Source: a virus
Strand: one strand, 5' to 3'
Length of the DNA: 59,986 bases
IMG/VR virus record: IMGVR_UViG_3300020474_000013
Location: 1 to 59,986 of that record
Below the pieces are notes generated by a model. It did not search any database. It was given only the letters and a program-made list of their open reading frames with translations, and was not told the origin of the DNA. This document shows, piece after piece, positions 1 to 8,637 of the stretch. The position numbers and the translations under genes are program-made. Position 1 is the first letter of the stretch; every line of letters begins with the position of its first letter.

Positions 1-77
1 ACGCTTCTATGATAAGCAATAGCATCTACTGGATTAGTAAATACTACTAATCCTGGAGTTTCTATTTCTGTATCTGG
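1..77. repeat. Left copy of 77-bp exact terminal overlap
   Basis: Bases 1-77 are identical to 59910-59986. An exact overlap of this length is what an assembler leaves when it closes a circle, and 77 is a common final k-mer. A giant reading frame runs in phase across the junction, which supports real continuity. I read the genome as circular or circularly permuted, about 59,909 bp, and not as having a biological 77-bp terminal repeat. Confidence 0.93.
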
Positions 78-3000
78 ATTATAAAAAAATTGTGAATCAT
101 CAACAGCAAAACCTTCTTTTAAAATTCTATTAGCATCTTCTTTTTTAGCAACATAATAATATTGTTCATCCCACTTTCTTTTACTATCTCTTCTACCTCT
201 ACTAAATAAAGGTAAATCTAAACCAGGAACTGCATCTATAAAACCTAATTCTTTTAAGTTTTGATATTCAGGTAAAAGATTGTCGTAATATTGTTCTCTT
301 TGATTTCTAGGTACACTTTGTATTTGTTTTATTGAAGATATAGCTGATGCTAAATTATCTGCTTTTAGTTTTGCTCTTGCTTCTAAACCATCTGGTAAAG
401 TAGCTATTGCTAAAGCATTGTCCATGTTTGCATCATCTATAATAGATGTTTCTTCTTTTATTTTTATTCTTCCAACATTTCTTCTAAATTGTGGTAATAA
501 ACTTGTAATACCTAAATCTTTTAAACTTTTAGCAGAATATATTTCTTCTTGTGTTCTTAATTTTTTTGAAGAAGGTTCAAACATAATAATAACAGGTGCA
601 TCAATAGCTCCATCTTTTTGTCCTAAAGCTAATCTGTGTCTGCCTTCATGTCCAATAATTCTACCTGAATCATCAATAGACAAATAAGGATATGCACCTA
701 CATACCTCATCATTCTTCTAGGCTGTCTATTAAATACTTCAGGTTTAAAAGAAACATTAATTTGTTGACCATCTACTACTTCTGCATCAGTATCAACTAA
801 ATCTCCTAAAGGGTCAGTTGCTAAAATACCTCTATTAGGACCTAATGTTCCAAATATATCATCACGACTTTGTAATCTAACTGCATCTTTAATGCTTTCT
901 ATATTTTCTGTACTGTCTGTAGTAGCTATTAAAAAATCTTCTATAGGCATCCTTGTAACAAAAGGTATAATTGGTTGTTCATCAGTTCTTGTTTCATTTC
1001 TTGCCCAATCTTTTGTATATTCTAAATTTTCTCTAGTTAAATCTAAATACGCAGGTGAATCTTTAATAGCTGCTCTACTAAATGTAGGTAAATCTCCAGC
1101 TCTTAACTCAGCTATTTTATTCTTTTGATTTTGTATTTCTTTTTTTAATCTATTAGCAGTAGATACTGCCATCTTTTCGCTATTTAATTGTGCTTCTTTA
1201 AACTCTATACCTGCTTCTAAATTAGATATTGTTCTTTTTCTTTTTTCATTAGCAAAGTAGGCATCATCTGATTCTCTACTAAAAGTAGGTATATCTGTAT
1301 CTTCTCCAAAATACGCTCTGTCAATAAATTCTTTTGCTTCTTTTAAAGAATTTGTACTATCTTGATAAAATCCAGTTTGCAATGTTGCATCTTTTGCAGA
1401 CATACCTTCTTCTAATTTACCAAATGACCATTCTCTATTAGGTAAACCATAATTTGTTCCTACATCTTCAATAGCAAAACCTCTATATTCATAAAGACCA
1501 GGTGCTACTTTTTTAGCTGTTTTAGATTTATATGCTCTACTAAAGGTAGGTATATCCTCTACAGCTTTTATTCTTGGGAAATAACCCCATCGTGCCCAAC
1601 CACCATTACCATCCCAGCGAACATCTGCTGCTCTTAATTTAAAAGTATGTACCTTTGATGGAGTTCTATCAAGAAAAGGTCCTCCAATATCAAAAGCTTT
1701 GTCCATTTGGTTATATAGTTTTTCTTGTTGTAAATCTACTGCACCTGTTTTATCTATTTGTTCTTGCCTTCTTCTAGCTCTATCTGCTTCTCTCATTTCT
1801 TCTCTTGTAACTTTAGAATCTTCTACAAGAGCATTAGCTTCACTTAAAAACGGAGTTATTAAATCTCCTTCTCTTAAATCTCTTTGTGGTGCAGCTTGAT
1901 ACATAGTTATTTCTGCATTTGGATTGCCTTTTATTTCCATAAGTTTATTTATAAACTCACGCTCTTCTTGTATTTCTTGTTGTGTTCTAGCTGTGCTATA
2001 TACTTCAAATTCTTTTCTAGCTTCTTGTATTTCTTTAGTAGTTGATTCTGTAGTTGGAGTTTTAGGATATCTAAAACCATAACTTTGTGGATAATAACCA
2101 TCTTTTGTTTTTTCATCACTAACTATAATATCTAGTTGATGTGCAGGTGGACCATACTGTGCAGGTACATAATCAGCTAAATGACCAGATGTTTCATCTC
2201 TCGGTCCTCTAGCAAATGTAGGTGTATCTACGGGTGTTCTTGTATCTCCTAGTCTAGTAGTTCTTACAACACCTCTTTCTCTTCTACCAATTTTGCCTGA
2301 CTCAATATCATTAAATATTTCTGTAGCACTTTTATATCCTGAGCTACGCATAGCTTGACCCATAGATTTAAAGAACTCAACAATCTTATTAAAGATACCT
2401 TCTACTTTAGGAGGATTATTAACCAGTAAATTTCTATTTCTAAATAACTCAGCTATAGCTTCTTCGGTATAAAATTCTTCTGCAAAAGTCTCAGTAACAA
2501 ATCTATCTTCTAATGTTTTTTTATTTATTCTTACAGCTCTTGTATAAAAAGTTTCATTTGTTTTAGGAAATTTAGTTTTCTTTACAACATTTGTTAAATA
2601 TTTATATTCTTTATCTGTAATTAAATCTTTTTTACGAAGAGCATGAATCATCTCATGGTCTAATACTTTATTAAGTCTTTCTTGTATTTCTACATCAGTA
2701 GCACTACCATCAGGATTTACTGCATTAAGAGATAAGAAAATAGTATCTGTATTTTTATCATATTCTCCTTCTACAGCACCTTCTGTTTCTGTTGCTCTTA
2801 CTTTACTTGGGTCAAATTTTATTTTGCCATCAACATCTACTAATGTTGTAGTAGAAAGTATGTCATCACTTATAACAATGCCAGTTTCTTTGAGACCTCT
2901 AGCATCCATTGTTTTTCTTATTTCTTGTGCAAATTTACTAGTCTTACCTTGTTCTAAACTTTCTGCATAATTAATAGTTTTAGGTATTACTTCTGCAGGT

Positions 3001-5075
3001 GGTAGTAATCTTTCTTGTTTTACTGTTTCTTGTTGTACTAATTCTGCAATAGATTCTGGAGGTAACTTACCTTCTGCAGTAAGTCTTGCACCAAACTCTT
3101 CTGGTGTTTCATTAAAACCTTCTGCTCTTCTAGCTATATCAAACTCAAAGTTATCTCTAATCTTATAGTTATTAGTACCTTCTATTTTTTCTGCTCTATT
3201 GCTATAAATTAAATCATTAAGAAATTGTTCATTTTTACCTATTTGTTTTAAAGATTGTTTATTAAAAGTCATATTATTGCTTTTCATTTCAGCAACAAAA
3301 TCTGCCATATCTTGTGCAGAATAATCTCTTGGTCTAAAGTCTGGGAAAGTTGTTCTTGAATTGAACTTAGGAAGTGAATGAATTTTAGCCAAAAATAATT
3401 CTTTTTGACCTGTATTCATTTTTTTAAACTCAGGTGTACCTGTATATTTTTCTGCTGCATATTGAACAGCAGGTGATTTAGTATCTAAGTCTATATTTTT
3501 TGATGCAGCTATTTCTTTAATATATGAAATAGTTGTATTAGGTTTTTGTTTATCAGCAACAATAGAAGGTTCGCCTTTTTTTTCAGATGCTCTAAATACT
3601 GTTTGTGCGTAATTAGATGCAAATTCATTAAACTGTTTAGGCGTTAATAATTGTTTAACATTTGTCATAGGTTTTCTAGGATAACTACGAGAAGTTTTGC
3701 CTGGATTTTGTGCAACAAAACTATTTACTAAACCTCTAAGTATTACTTCTTGTTTAGAATCTTTAGGCACACTATTTATTAACTGGTGTATTCTTACATC
3801 AGAAGCTTTACTATCAGATATACTTAAACCAATATCATAAGCAGTAGAACTATTAACCAGTCCTAGATTATAAATATCATTATCTAATTTAGATTTTAAC
3901 TTTTTAACATCAAAATCTTTTGTTATTTTTTCTCTAACAGCAATAGCTTCAGCTTCTGTATTTTTTAAATCTATTTGATTTGGAGTTTCAGGATTTGATA
4001 TATCAACAACAGCAAATTGTTCTTGTGGTGTCATAACAACTTCTATTTCTGGTTCTGCTGCTAATTCTGCTGGCGTATCTACTTCTGGAACTGTAACCAA
4101 AGGTATGTCTTGTACTTCTTCAAGAGTTCCTTGTTCTATTGCAAGTTCTGATTTTTTTTGATTTAGTATTTTATTTTTAGTTTCTTCTGCTCTTAAATCA
4201 TCTTCTTGGGCATACTTTTGTGCAACAGATTTTTTACCTGCCATACTAGATACAACTAAATCAGCAGCACCACCAATAATACCGCCAATAGTAAACTCTT
4301 CAAACATACTATCTGCTATAGGTAAGTCCTCACTATAAAGACCTCTAGCTGTTAAATCTTGTAATATACTTGCAGCTACTTCTTGTCCACCCTCAGCAGC
4401 TCCTGATTGTAATGCTGATACTAATTTTTCTTTAGTAGATAATGGTGCGTTTTTGTGAACTTTGCCTAATATATTAGCAATAGGTAATACTTCAGTTATA
4501 CCTATAAGACCACCAAATAATTCAGCAGTAGTCTCAGTTAGACCACTTACATCTTCACCCATATCTCTAGCCATCTGTAGTCTATCGCCTTGTGCTGCTA
4601 TACCTGTTGGTATTGCTAAAGCTGTTGGTGCTGTAAATGTTGGTGATAGTATGCCCTTAGCTGCTCCTGGTGCTTTAGCTAGTGCTCTACCTACCATACC
4701 TGCACCTAAGAATGGTCCGAATGAACCTATGCCTTCTCCTAGTTTTGTAGAAAACTTATCAGCATATGCAGGGTCTCCTGCTAATATAGAATCTTCTCTT
4801 AGTCTATCTTGTAGTCCTTCAAGACCTTTATATAAGTTACTGTCGTTGCCAATATCAAATAAACCAACAATACCTGTAGGCACATCTAAAGCTAATCCAG
4901 CAGCACCTCTTGGTATTGATTTTATAAATTCGCCTACTTGTCCTAATGCAGATGTTTGGTCTAAATCTTCACCATATCTTTCTTTAACAGCAGCAACAAA
5001 TTGAGCTCTTTCATTTGGGTCTGATGGAATAATAAACTTATCTCCGCTTCCATCTGGTGCTTTATATATTGCCAT
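1..5075 (-). CDS. Giant polyvalent protein, N-terminal about 1,691 residues (continues across circle junction)
   Basis: This frame is open from ATG at 5075 to base 1 and continues in phase at 59909 down to a stop at 56417, giving about 2,855 residues. It starts 6 bp after the preceding gene. Residues about 40-300 are Gly/Ala-rich and amphipathic. A zincin motif HEMIH is at 807-811, with a downstream EEAIAEL segment that could supply the third zinc ligand. Residues about 1055-1170 look like the ADP-ribosyltransferase of phage polyvalent proteins (MYQAAP, GDLITP, WGYFP). GHEGRHR at 1475-1481 resembles a ParB-like/LPD motif. A second ART-like segment starts near 1630. P-T/L-F-S/A-R linkers with Phe at 954, 1178, 1265, 1332 and 1624 separate these parts. 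Such proteins are thought to enter the host with the DNA. Injection and the exact activities are inference. Confidence 0.85.
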   Translation of the reverse strand, partial: MAIYKAPDGSGDKFIIPSDPNERAQFVAAVKERYGEDLDQTSALGQVGEFIKSIPRGAAGLALDVPTGIVGLFDIGNDSNLYKGLEGLQDRLREDSILAGDPAYADKFSTKLGEGIGSFGPFLGAGMVGRALAKAPGAAKGILSPTFTAPTALAIPTGIAAQGDRLQMARDMGEDVSGLTETTAELFGGLIGITEVLPIANILGKVHKNAPLSTKEKLVSALQSGAAEGGQEVAASILQDLTARGLYSEDLPIADSMFEEFTIGGIIGGAADLVVSSMAGKKSVAQKYAQEDDLRAEETKNKILNQKKSELAIEQGTLEEVQDIPLVTVPEVDTPAELAAEPEIEVVMTPQEQFAVVDISNPETPNQIDLKNTEAEAIAVREKITKDFDVKKLKSKLDNDIYNLGLVNSSTAYDIGLSISDSKASDVRIHQLINSVPKDSKQEVILRGLVNSFVAQNPGKTSRSYPRKPMTNVKQLLTPKQFNEFASNYAQTVFRASEKKGEPSIVADKQKPNTTISYIKEIAASKNIDLDTKSPAVQYAAEKYTGTPEFKKMNTGQKELFLAKIHSLPKFNSRTTFPDFRPRDYSAQDMADFVAEMKSNNMTFNKQSLKQIGKNEQFLNDLIYSNRAEKIEGTNNYKIRDNFEFDIARRAEGFNETPEEFGARLTAEGKLPPESIAELVQQETVKQERLLPPAEVIPKTINYAESLEQGKTSKFAQEIRKTMDARGLKETGIVISDDILSTTTLVDVDGKIKFDPSKVRATETEGAVEGEYDKNTDTIFLSLNAVNPDGSATDVEIQERLNKVLDHEMIHALRKKDLITDKEYKYLTNVVKKTKFPKTNETFYTRAVRINKKTLEDRFVTETFAEEFYTEEAIAELFRNRNLLVNNPPKVEGIFNKIVEFFKSMGQAMRSSGYKSATEIFNDIESGKIGRRERGVVRTTRLGDTRTPVDTPTFARGPRDETSGHLADYVPAQYGPPAHQLDIIVSDEKTKDGYYPQSYGFRYPKTPTTESTTKEIQEARKEFEVYSTARTQQEIQEEREFINKLMEIKGNPNAEITMYQAAPQRDLREGDLITPFLSEANALVEDSKVTREEMREADRARRRQEQIDKTGAVDLQQEKLYNQMDKAFDIGGPFLDRTPSKVHTFKLRAADVRWDGNGGWARWGYFPRIKAVEDIPTFSRAYKSKTAKKVAPGLYEYRGFAIEDVGTNYGLPNREWSFGKLEEGMSAKDATLQTGFYQDSTNSLKEAKEFIDRAYFGEDTDIPTFSRESDDAYFANEKRKRTISNLEAGIEFKEAQLNSEKMAVSTANRLKKEIQNQKNKIAELRAGDLPTFSRAAIKDSPAYLDLTRENLEYTKDWARNETRTDEQPIIPFVTRMPIEDFLIATTDSTENIESIKDAVRLQSRDDIFGTLGPNRGILATDPLGDLVDTDAEVVDGQQINVSFKPEVFNRQPRRMMRYVGAYPYLSIDDSGRIIGHEGRHRLALGQKDGAIDAPVIIMFEPSSKKLRTQEEIYSAKSLKDLGITSLLPQFRRNVGRIKIKEETSIIDDANMDNALAIATLPDGLEARAKLKADNLASAISSIKQIQSVPRNQREQYYDNLLPEYQNLKELGFIDAVPGLDLPLFSRGRRDSKRKWDEQYYYVAKKEDANRILKEGFAVDDSQFFYNPDTEIETPGLVVFTNPVDAIAYHRS

Positions 5076-5081
5076 AATTTA

Positions 5082-6485
5082 TTATGCAGGTATTTTAGTT
5101 TTTTTAAATATATCCATATCTTTTTGTACTAATCCAGTTTTTTCTAAATTTTGTAGTAAACTAATTTGTAAACTAATTTGTTCTAACATTTCTGAACCTT
5201 TAGTTCTATCTAAAGTACCTTCTGTAATAGCATCATTTACAAGTCCAAATGTTGTTTGTAATTCTTTTAAATCCATACCAGCTATATTAGTTTCAATATT
5301 TTTAATTTGTGCTTCTAATAGTCTACCCTGTAAACCTTTAAATTCTGAAGCTTGTTCTGCTGATTTAACTCCAAAATAAGCATCAGATATACCGCTACTT
5401 AATTCTCCTAGATTTCTAGCAGAACCTATAGCACCACCAAGACCTATTAACATATCTGCTTGACGAGATTCTTTAGCTTTTGCAAGTCTTTGATTTTCTA
5501 TTTCTTCTGCTGCTTGTTGTCTTGCTGCTATATCTGCTTCTCTTTTTGCAGCAGCTTCTGCTGCTAATCTAGCTGCTTTTTCTTCTGCTGTTTCTGTTTC
5601 TGTTGTTTTTATTTTATCAGGTAATAATTGAGGAATTATAATTCCAGCTCCAATAGCTCTTGGAGTTACATCTTTTACAACTTCTAATCCCATATCTCTA
5701 AATTTACTTGCAGGTACTGGTAGATTGCTTGTAGATTGTGGTGAAGCTATTGGATTGTTAAATCTTTTACCTTCTGTAATTCTTGATTTTAATCTTCCTA
5801 AAGAAGATAAACCTTTATCTATAGTTTGTTTAGGATTTCTTACAAGATTAAATAATCCTTTACCAGCACCAGCAATACCTCTTAAAGCACCACCTACAAC
5901 AGTTGTTGTTGGTTCTGGAGCTAATATCATTGCTAATGTTGCAGTATTAAAACCATCTAGTGCTGCTCTTCCAAAATCAATGCTTCCATCTGGTTTTGTA
6001 TATCTTTTTTTAAGAAAACCTTTTTGTTCTTCTGTTATTTGTTCTTGCATTGGATTATTAAGTGTTGATTCTATGCCGCCACCTATTCCTGCACTTTGTA
6101 GAAATTGATTTTTTAACATTTCTTGTTCAGTCATACCACCTGCTTGATAGCCTGTTAATCCACCACTAGCAGCAGTCATTAAAGGAGAGGGCGGAGCCAT
6201 GTTACCCATTTCACCCGATTGGAAAGCATTTGGTGTATCAGATGATTGAGCCATAGCTCCTAAACCAGATGGACTTCCTGCAAATTCTGCTACTAATTCA
6301 TCAGATACTGTTGTATCTGGTTTAGGCTGTTGTGCAGCATACATTTTTTCCATTTGTGTTCTTCGTTGTATTTCAGATAATACTAAATAAGAAGGATAAG
6401 TAGAGTTAGGGTCTTGCGACATTTGTATTAACTGTTCTTTTGGAACAAACTCTAATTCATTTGATAGTTCTACTAAATTTGCCAT
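5082..6485 (-). CDS. Putative internal virion (ejection) protein
   Basis: The protein has 467 residues and no enzyme motif I recognise. Its N-terminus (YPSYLVLSEIQRRTQM) is a sequence type I associate with marine podovirus-like phages. It is followed by a Gly/Met/Pro-rich low-complexity stretch to about residue 120, a Gly/Ala-rich hydrophobic helix near 190-215, and an Ala/Glu/Arg-rich coiled coil near 290-345. The ATG overlaps the previous gene's stop (TAATG), and the giant polyvalent gene follows after 6 bp. Placement after the tail hub and before the giant protein fits an internal core or ejection role, which is inferred from position and composition. Confidence 0.6.
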   Translation of the reverse strand: MANLVELSNELEFVPKEQLIQMSQDPNSTYPSYLVLSEIQRRTQMEKMYAAQQPKPDTTVSDELVAEFAGSPSGLGAMAQSSDTPNAFQSGEMGNMAPPSPLMTAASGGLTGYQAGGMTEQEMLKNQFLQSAGIGGGIESTLNNPMQEQITEEQKGFLKKRYTKPDGSIDFGRAALDGFNTATLAMILAPEPTTTVVGGALRGIAGAGKGLFNLVRNPKQTIDKGLSSLGRLKSRITEGKRFNNPIASPQSTSNLPVPASKFRDMGLEVVKDVTPRAIGAGIIIPQLLPDKIKTTETETAEEKAARLAAEAAAKREADIAARQQAAEEIENQRLAKAKESRQADMLIGLGGAIGSARNLGELSSGISDAYFGVKSAEQASEFKGLQGRLLEAQIKNIETNIAGMDLKELQTTFGLVNDAITEGTLDRTKGSEMLEQISLQISLLQNLEKTGLVQKDMDIFKKTKIPA

Positions 6486-8158
6486 TAACTCATTCCTTTA
6501 TATAAACCCAGTCCTTGTAATCCCATGCCTAAAGCTGATTGGAATAATCCTGGTTGTTGTTGAAAAGTGCTTACTTGTTGATTAGGTTGTACAGGCACAC
6601 CTCTTAATAATCCACCTAAGAATCCTAATTGTTGTTGACCAAATCCTTGTTGTCTTAAAAAGTCTTGATAGCCCATATCCATAGATGCTTGTTGCATTGC
6701 TCTTTGCTGTGAACCTATACCTTGTAATGCTGCTATTCTTTGTCTTACATCATCTTGTATATCTCCACCAACACCTCTAAGAGCATCTACAGATGCCAAA
6801 CCATATCGTTGAGACATATCATAAGCTGATTGACCAAATTTTTCTTGTGCTTGTCTAGCAGCTTCTTGGGCTTTAAATCTTTCAATATCTTGTCTACCTT
6901 GTTCTTGAAATGATTTTTCAGTCATAGCATATGCACTTTGCATATATTTTTCTTGTGCTTGTCTTGCTGCTTCATTTTGTTGTGCTGCTGTTAATCCTAA
7001 CTTAGCTGCTGCTTGTTTTGCAGCTTCACCTGCTTGGTATCTTTTTAAATCTATTTCTGCTTGTTTCTGATATGAGCCTTCTGTTAATTGGAATCCGCTT
7101 TGTGCAAACTTTTCTTGTGCTTGACGAGAAGATTCTGTTTGAGCAAATGCAGACTGTCTATATTGTTCTTGGGCTTGTCTGGCTGCTTGATTTTGTTGTC
7201 TAGCAGTCATACCCATTTCTGCTGCTCTTTGTCTAGCTTGTTCACTAACTTGAAAAGCTTGTTGTTGCATTTGTTCTTCTGCTTGTCTTGCTTGTTCACT
7301 AGCAGTAAATTGTTGCAGACCAAATCTTGAAGCATCTAATCCTGTTGCTCTTTCTGCTGCAAGTTGTGCTTGTGCTGATTGAAAACCTGCTTGACTACCT
7401 TTTGCTTGAATATCATCAAGTTGTTGACCTAAATTACGCTCTCTTTCTGCTTGTAAAATAGCTTCACGATAACCACCTAAACCACCAGACATAGCTGCTG
7501 CATCAGCAGTTTTATCGCCCATCATTTCTGATTGTCTTGTTGCTTCTCTTTTTTGTATATCAGTTACAGCTTGTTGATATGGAGACATAAATCTATTTAT
7601 GTTTTCTTCATATCCTAATGGTGTATAAGCTGGACCTACTTGTCCTGCTTGATATTGAGATGCTCTAGCAAATGGATTGTAAGTAGAAAAATTATCTTGT
7701 GCTCTATATCCAGATTGTAATCCTTGTGCTTGAAAACCTGGTTGATATGATTGTGCATCATAAGCTTCTCTTTGTTGTCCTGCTTGATAATTAGAACCTA
7801 CTAAACCAGCTTGATAACCAGAACCATATCCTTGTGCATCATATGTATTGCCTAAGTAATCAGCTTGATAACCAGAACCATATGGTCCACCTAACATAGC
7901 AGCTCTTTGTGAAGCTAATTGATATTCTGGTGGAGTTCCTGCTTGTGCATAACCTCTAGTCATGCCTTGACTAGCTAATTCATCAGGAGAAAAATACGCT
8001 ATTCTTTCTCCACCATATGGAGTGTATGGTTGATTAGATTCTGCTTCTCCTCTTTTTAGGAGTCGCTCAAAATATGGTTGTACATATTCTGGTAAATCTG
8101 TATTTACTACTTTTGTTTCTGTTGGTGCTGATGAACCGCCGCCTTTAAAATATCTCAT
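6485..8158 (-). CDS. Gln/Ala-rich coiled-coil virion protein, putative ejection protein
   Basis: The protein has 557 residues. The first 190 are rich in Gly, Tyr and Gln with a recurring GSGYQA-type motif. Residues about 190-480 form long Ala/Gln/Arg/Glu helices built from imperfect repeats around RQAQEKYxQSAY. The C-terminus is Gly/Gln/Leu-rich. There is no signal peptide or membrane segment. Start and stop overlap its neighbours by a few bases, so it is translated with them. Long repetitive helical proteins here in podovirus genomes are usually internal virion proteins. The assignment is by position and composition, not by a recognised family. Confidence 0.6.
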   Translation of the reverse strand: MRYFKGGGSSAPTETKVVNTDLPEYVQPYFERLLKRGEAESNQPYTPYGGERIAYFSPDELASQGMTRGYAQAGTPPEYQLASQRAAMLGGPYGSGYQADYLGNTYDAQGYGSGYQAGLVGSNYQAGQQREAYDAQSYQPGFQAQGLQSGYRAQDNFSTYNPFARASQYQAGQVGPAYTPLGYEENINRFMSPYQQAVTDIQKREATRQSEMMGDKTADAAAMSGGLGGYREAILQAERERNLGQQLDDIQAKGSQAGFQSAQAQLAAERATGLDASRFGLQQFTASEQARQAEEQMQQQAFQVSEQARQRAAEMGMTARQQNQAARQAQEQYRQSAFAQTESSRQAQEKFAQSGFQLTEGSYQKQAEIDLKRYQAGEAAKQAAAKLGLTAAQQNEAARQAQEKYMQSAYAMTEKSFQEQGRQDIERFKAQEAARQAQEKFGQSAYDMSQRYGLASVDALRGVGGDIQDDVRQRIAALQGIGSQQRAMQQASMDMGYQDFLRQQGFGQQQLGFLGGLLRGVPVQPNQQVSTFQQQPGLFQSALGMGLQGLGLYKGMS

Positions 8159-8637
8159 TATTCATTGTCCTCAAATTCATATTCAAAGAATACTGCTGTT
8201 TTTTTCCAATCTTCTCTAGCTTTAATCCAGTTCCAAAATCCTTCTCTGCCAACTCCTTCTATGCCTTTACAGTCATTAGCTTTAGCCCATTTATATATAA
8301 CTTTAAGACCTCTATCAGCCCAATTATTCATTTTCTTACCAGTTACATGGTCAATGTTTAACATTCTTTTACCAGTAGGATATTGATTTATTTTTGTAAT
8401 AGCACATCCAACAATGTCTAAACTACCTTTATCAAAAATAATCCATAATGAAGCTCTGTTATTAAGGCAATCATAAAATACATCTTTAGGTGTACTTCTA
8501 CCATTAGAGCGTTTACAAGATTTTTCTAGAAATTTTTCACATTGTTCCCATACAAGAGTCATCTTATCGCTAGGCATTAACGATATTTCAAAACCTTCTT
8601 CTGCTTCTACTTCTATTTTTTCTGCTACTTGATTCAT
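8158..8637 (-). CDS. Possible GNAT-like internal virion protein
   Basis: The protein has 159 residues. The middle reads like a small N-acetyltransferase-type fold: SLWIIFDKGSLDIVGCAITK as a beta-turn-beta pair, then a helix and a GVGREGFWNWIKARE segment. No clear acetyl-CoA binding loop (R/Q-x-x-G-x-G/A) is visible, so catalysis is doubtful. It sits between two long putative virion proteins with 4-base and 1-base overlaps. T7-like phages carry a comparable small acetyltransferase-like protein (gp13 type) near their internal virion genes, and that is the basis of the suggestion. It could also be an unrelated small structural protein. Confidence 0.4.
   Translation of the reverse strand: MNQVAEKIEVEAEEGFEISLMPSDKMTLVWEQCEKFLEKSCKRSNGRSTPKDVFYDCLNNRASLWIIFDKGSLDIVGCAITKINQYPTGKRMLNIDHVTGKKMNNWADRGLKVIYKWAKANDCKGIEGVGREGFWNWIKAREDWKKTAVFFEYEFEDNE

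Noticed and set aside
1-77. Biological direct terminal repeat (T7-like)
   Set aside because: The repeat is only 77 bp, equals a usual assembly k-mer and lies inside a coding frame, so an assembly overlap is the simpler reading.
4462-5004. A 180-codon plus-strand frame opposite the giant protein
   Set aside because: Shadow of the minus-strand coding frame. Its Ser/Pro/Leu/Ala-rich composition is typical of reverse-complement translation of a Gly/Ala-rich protein.
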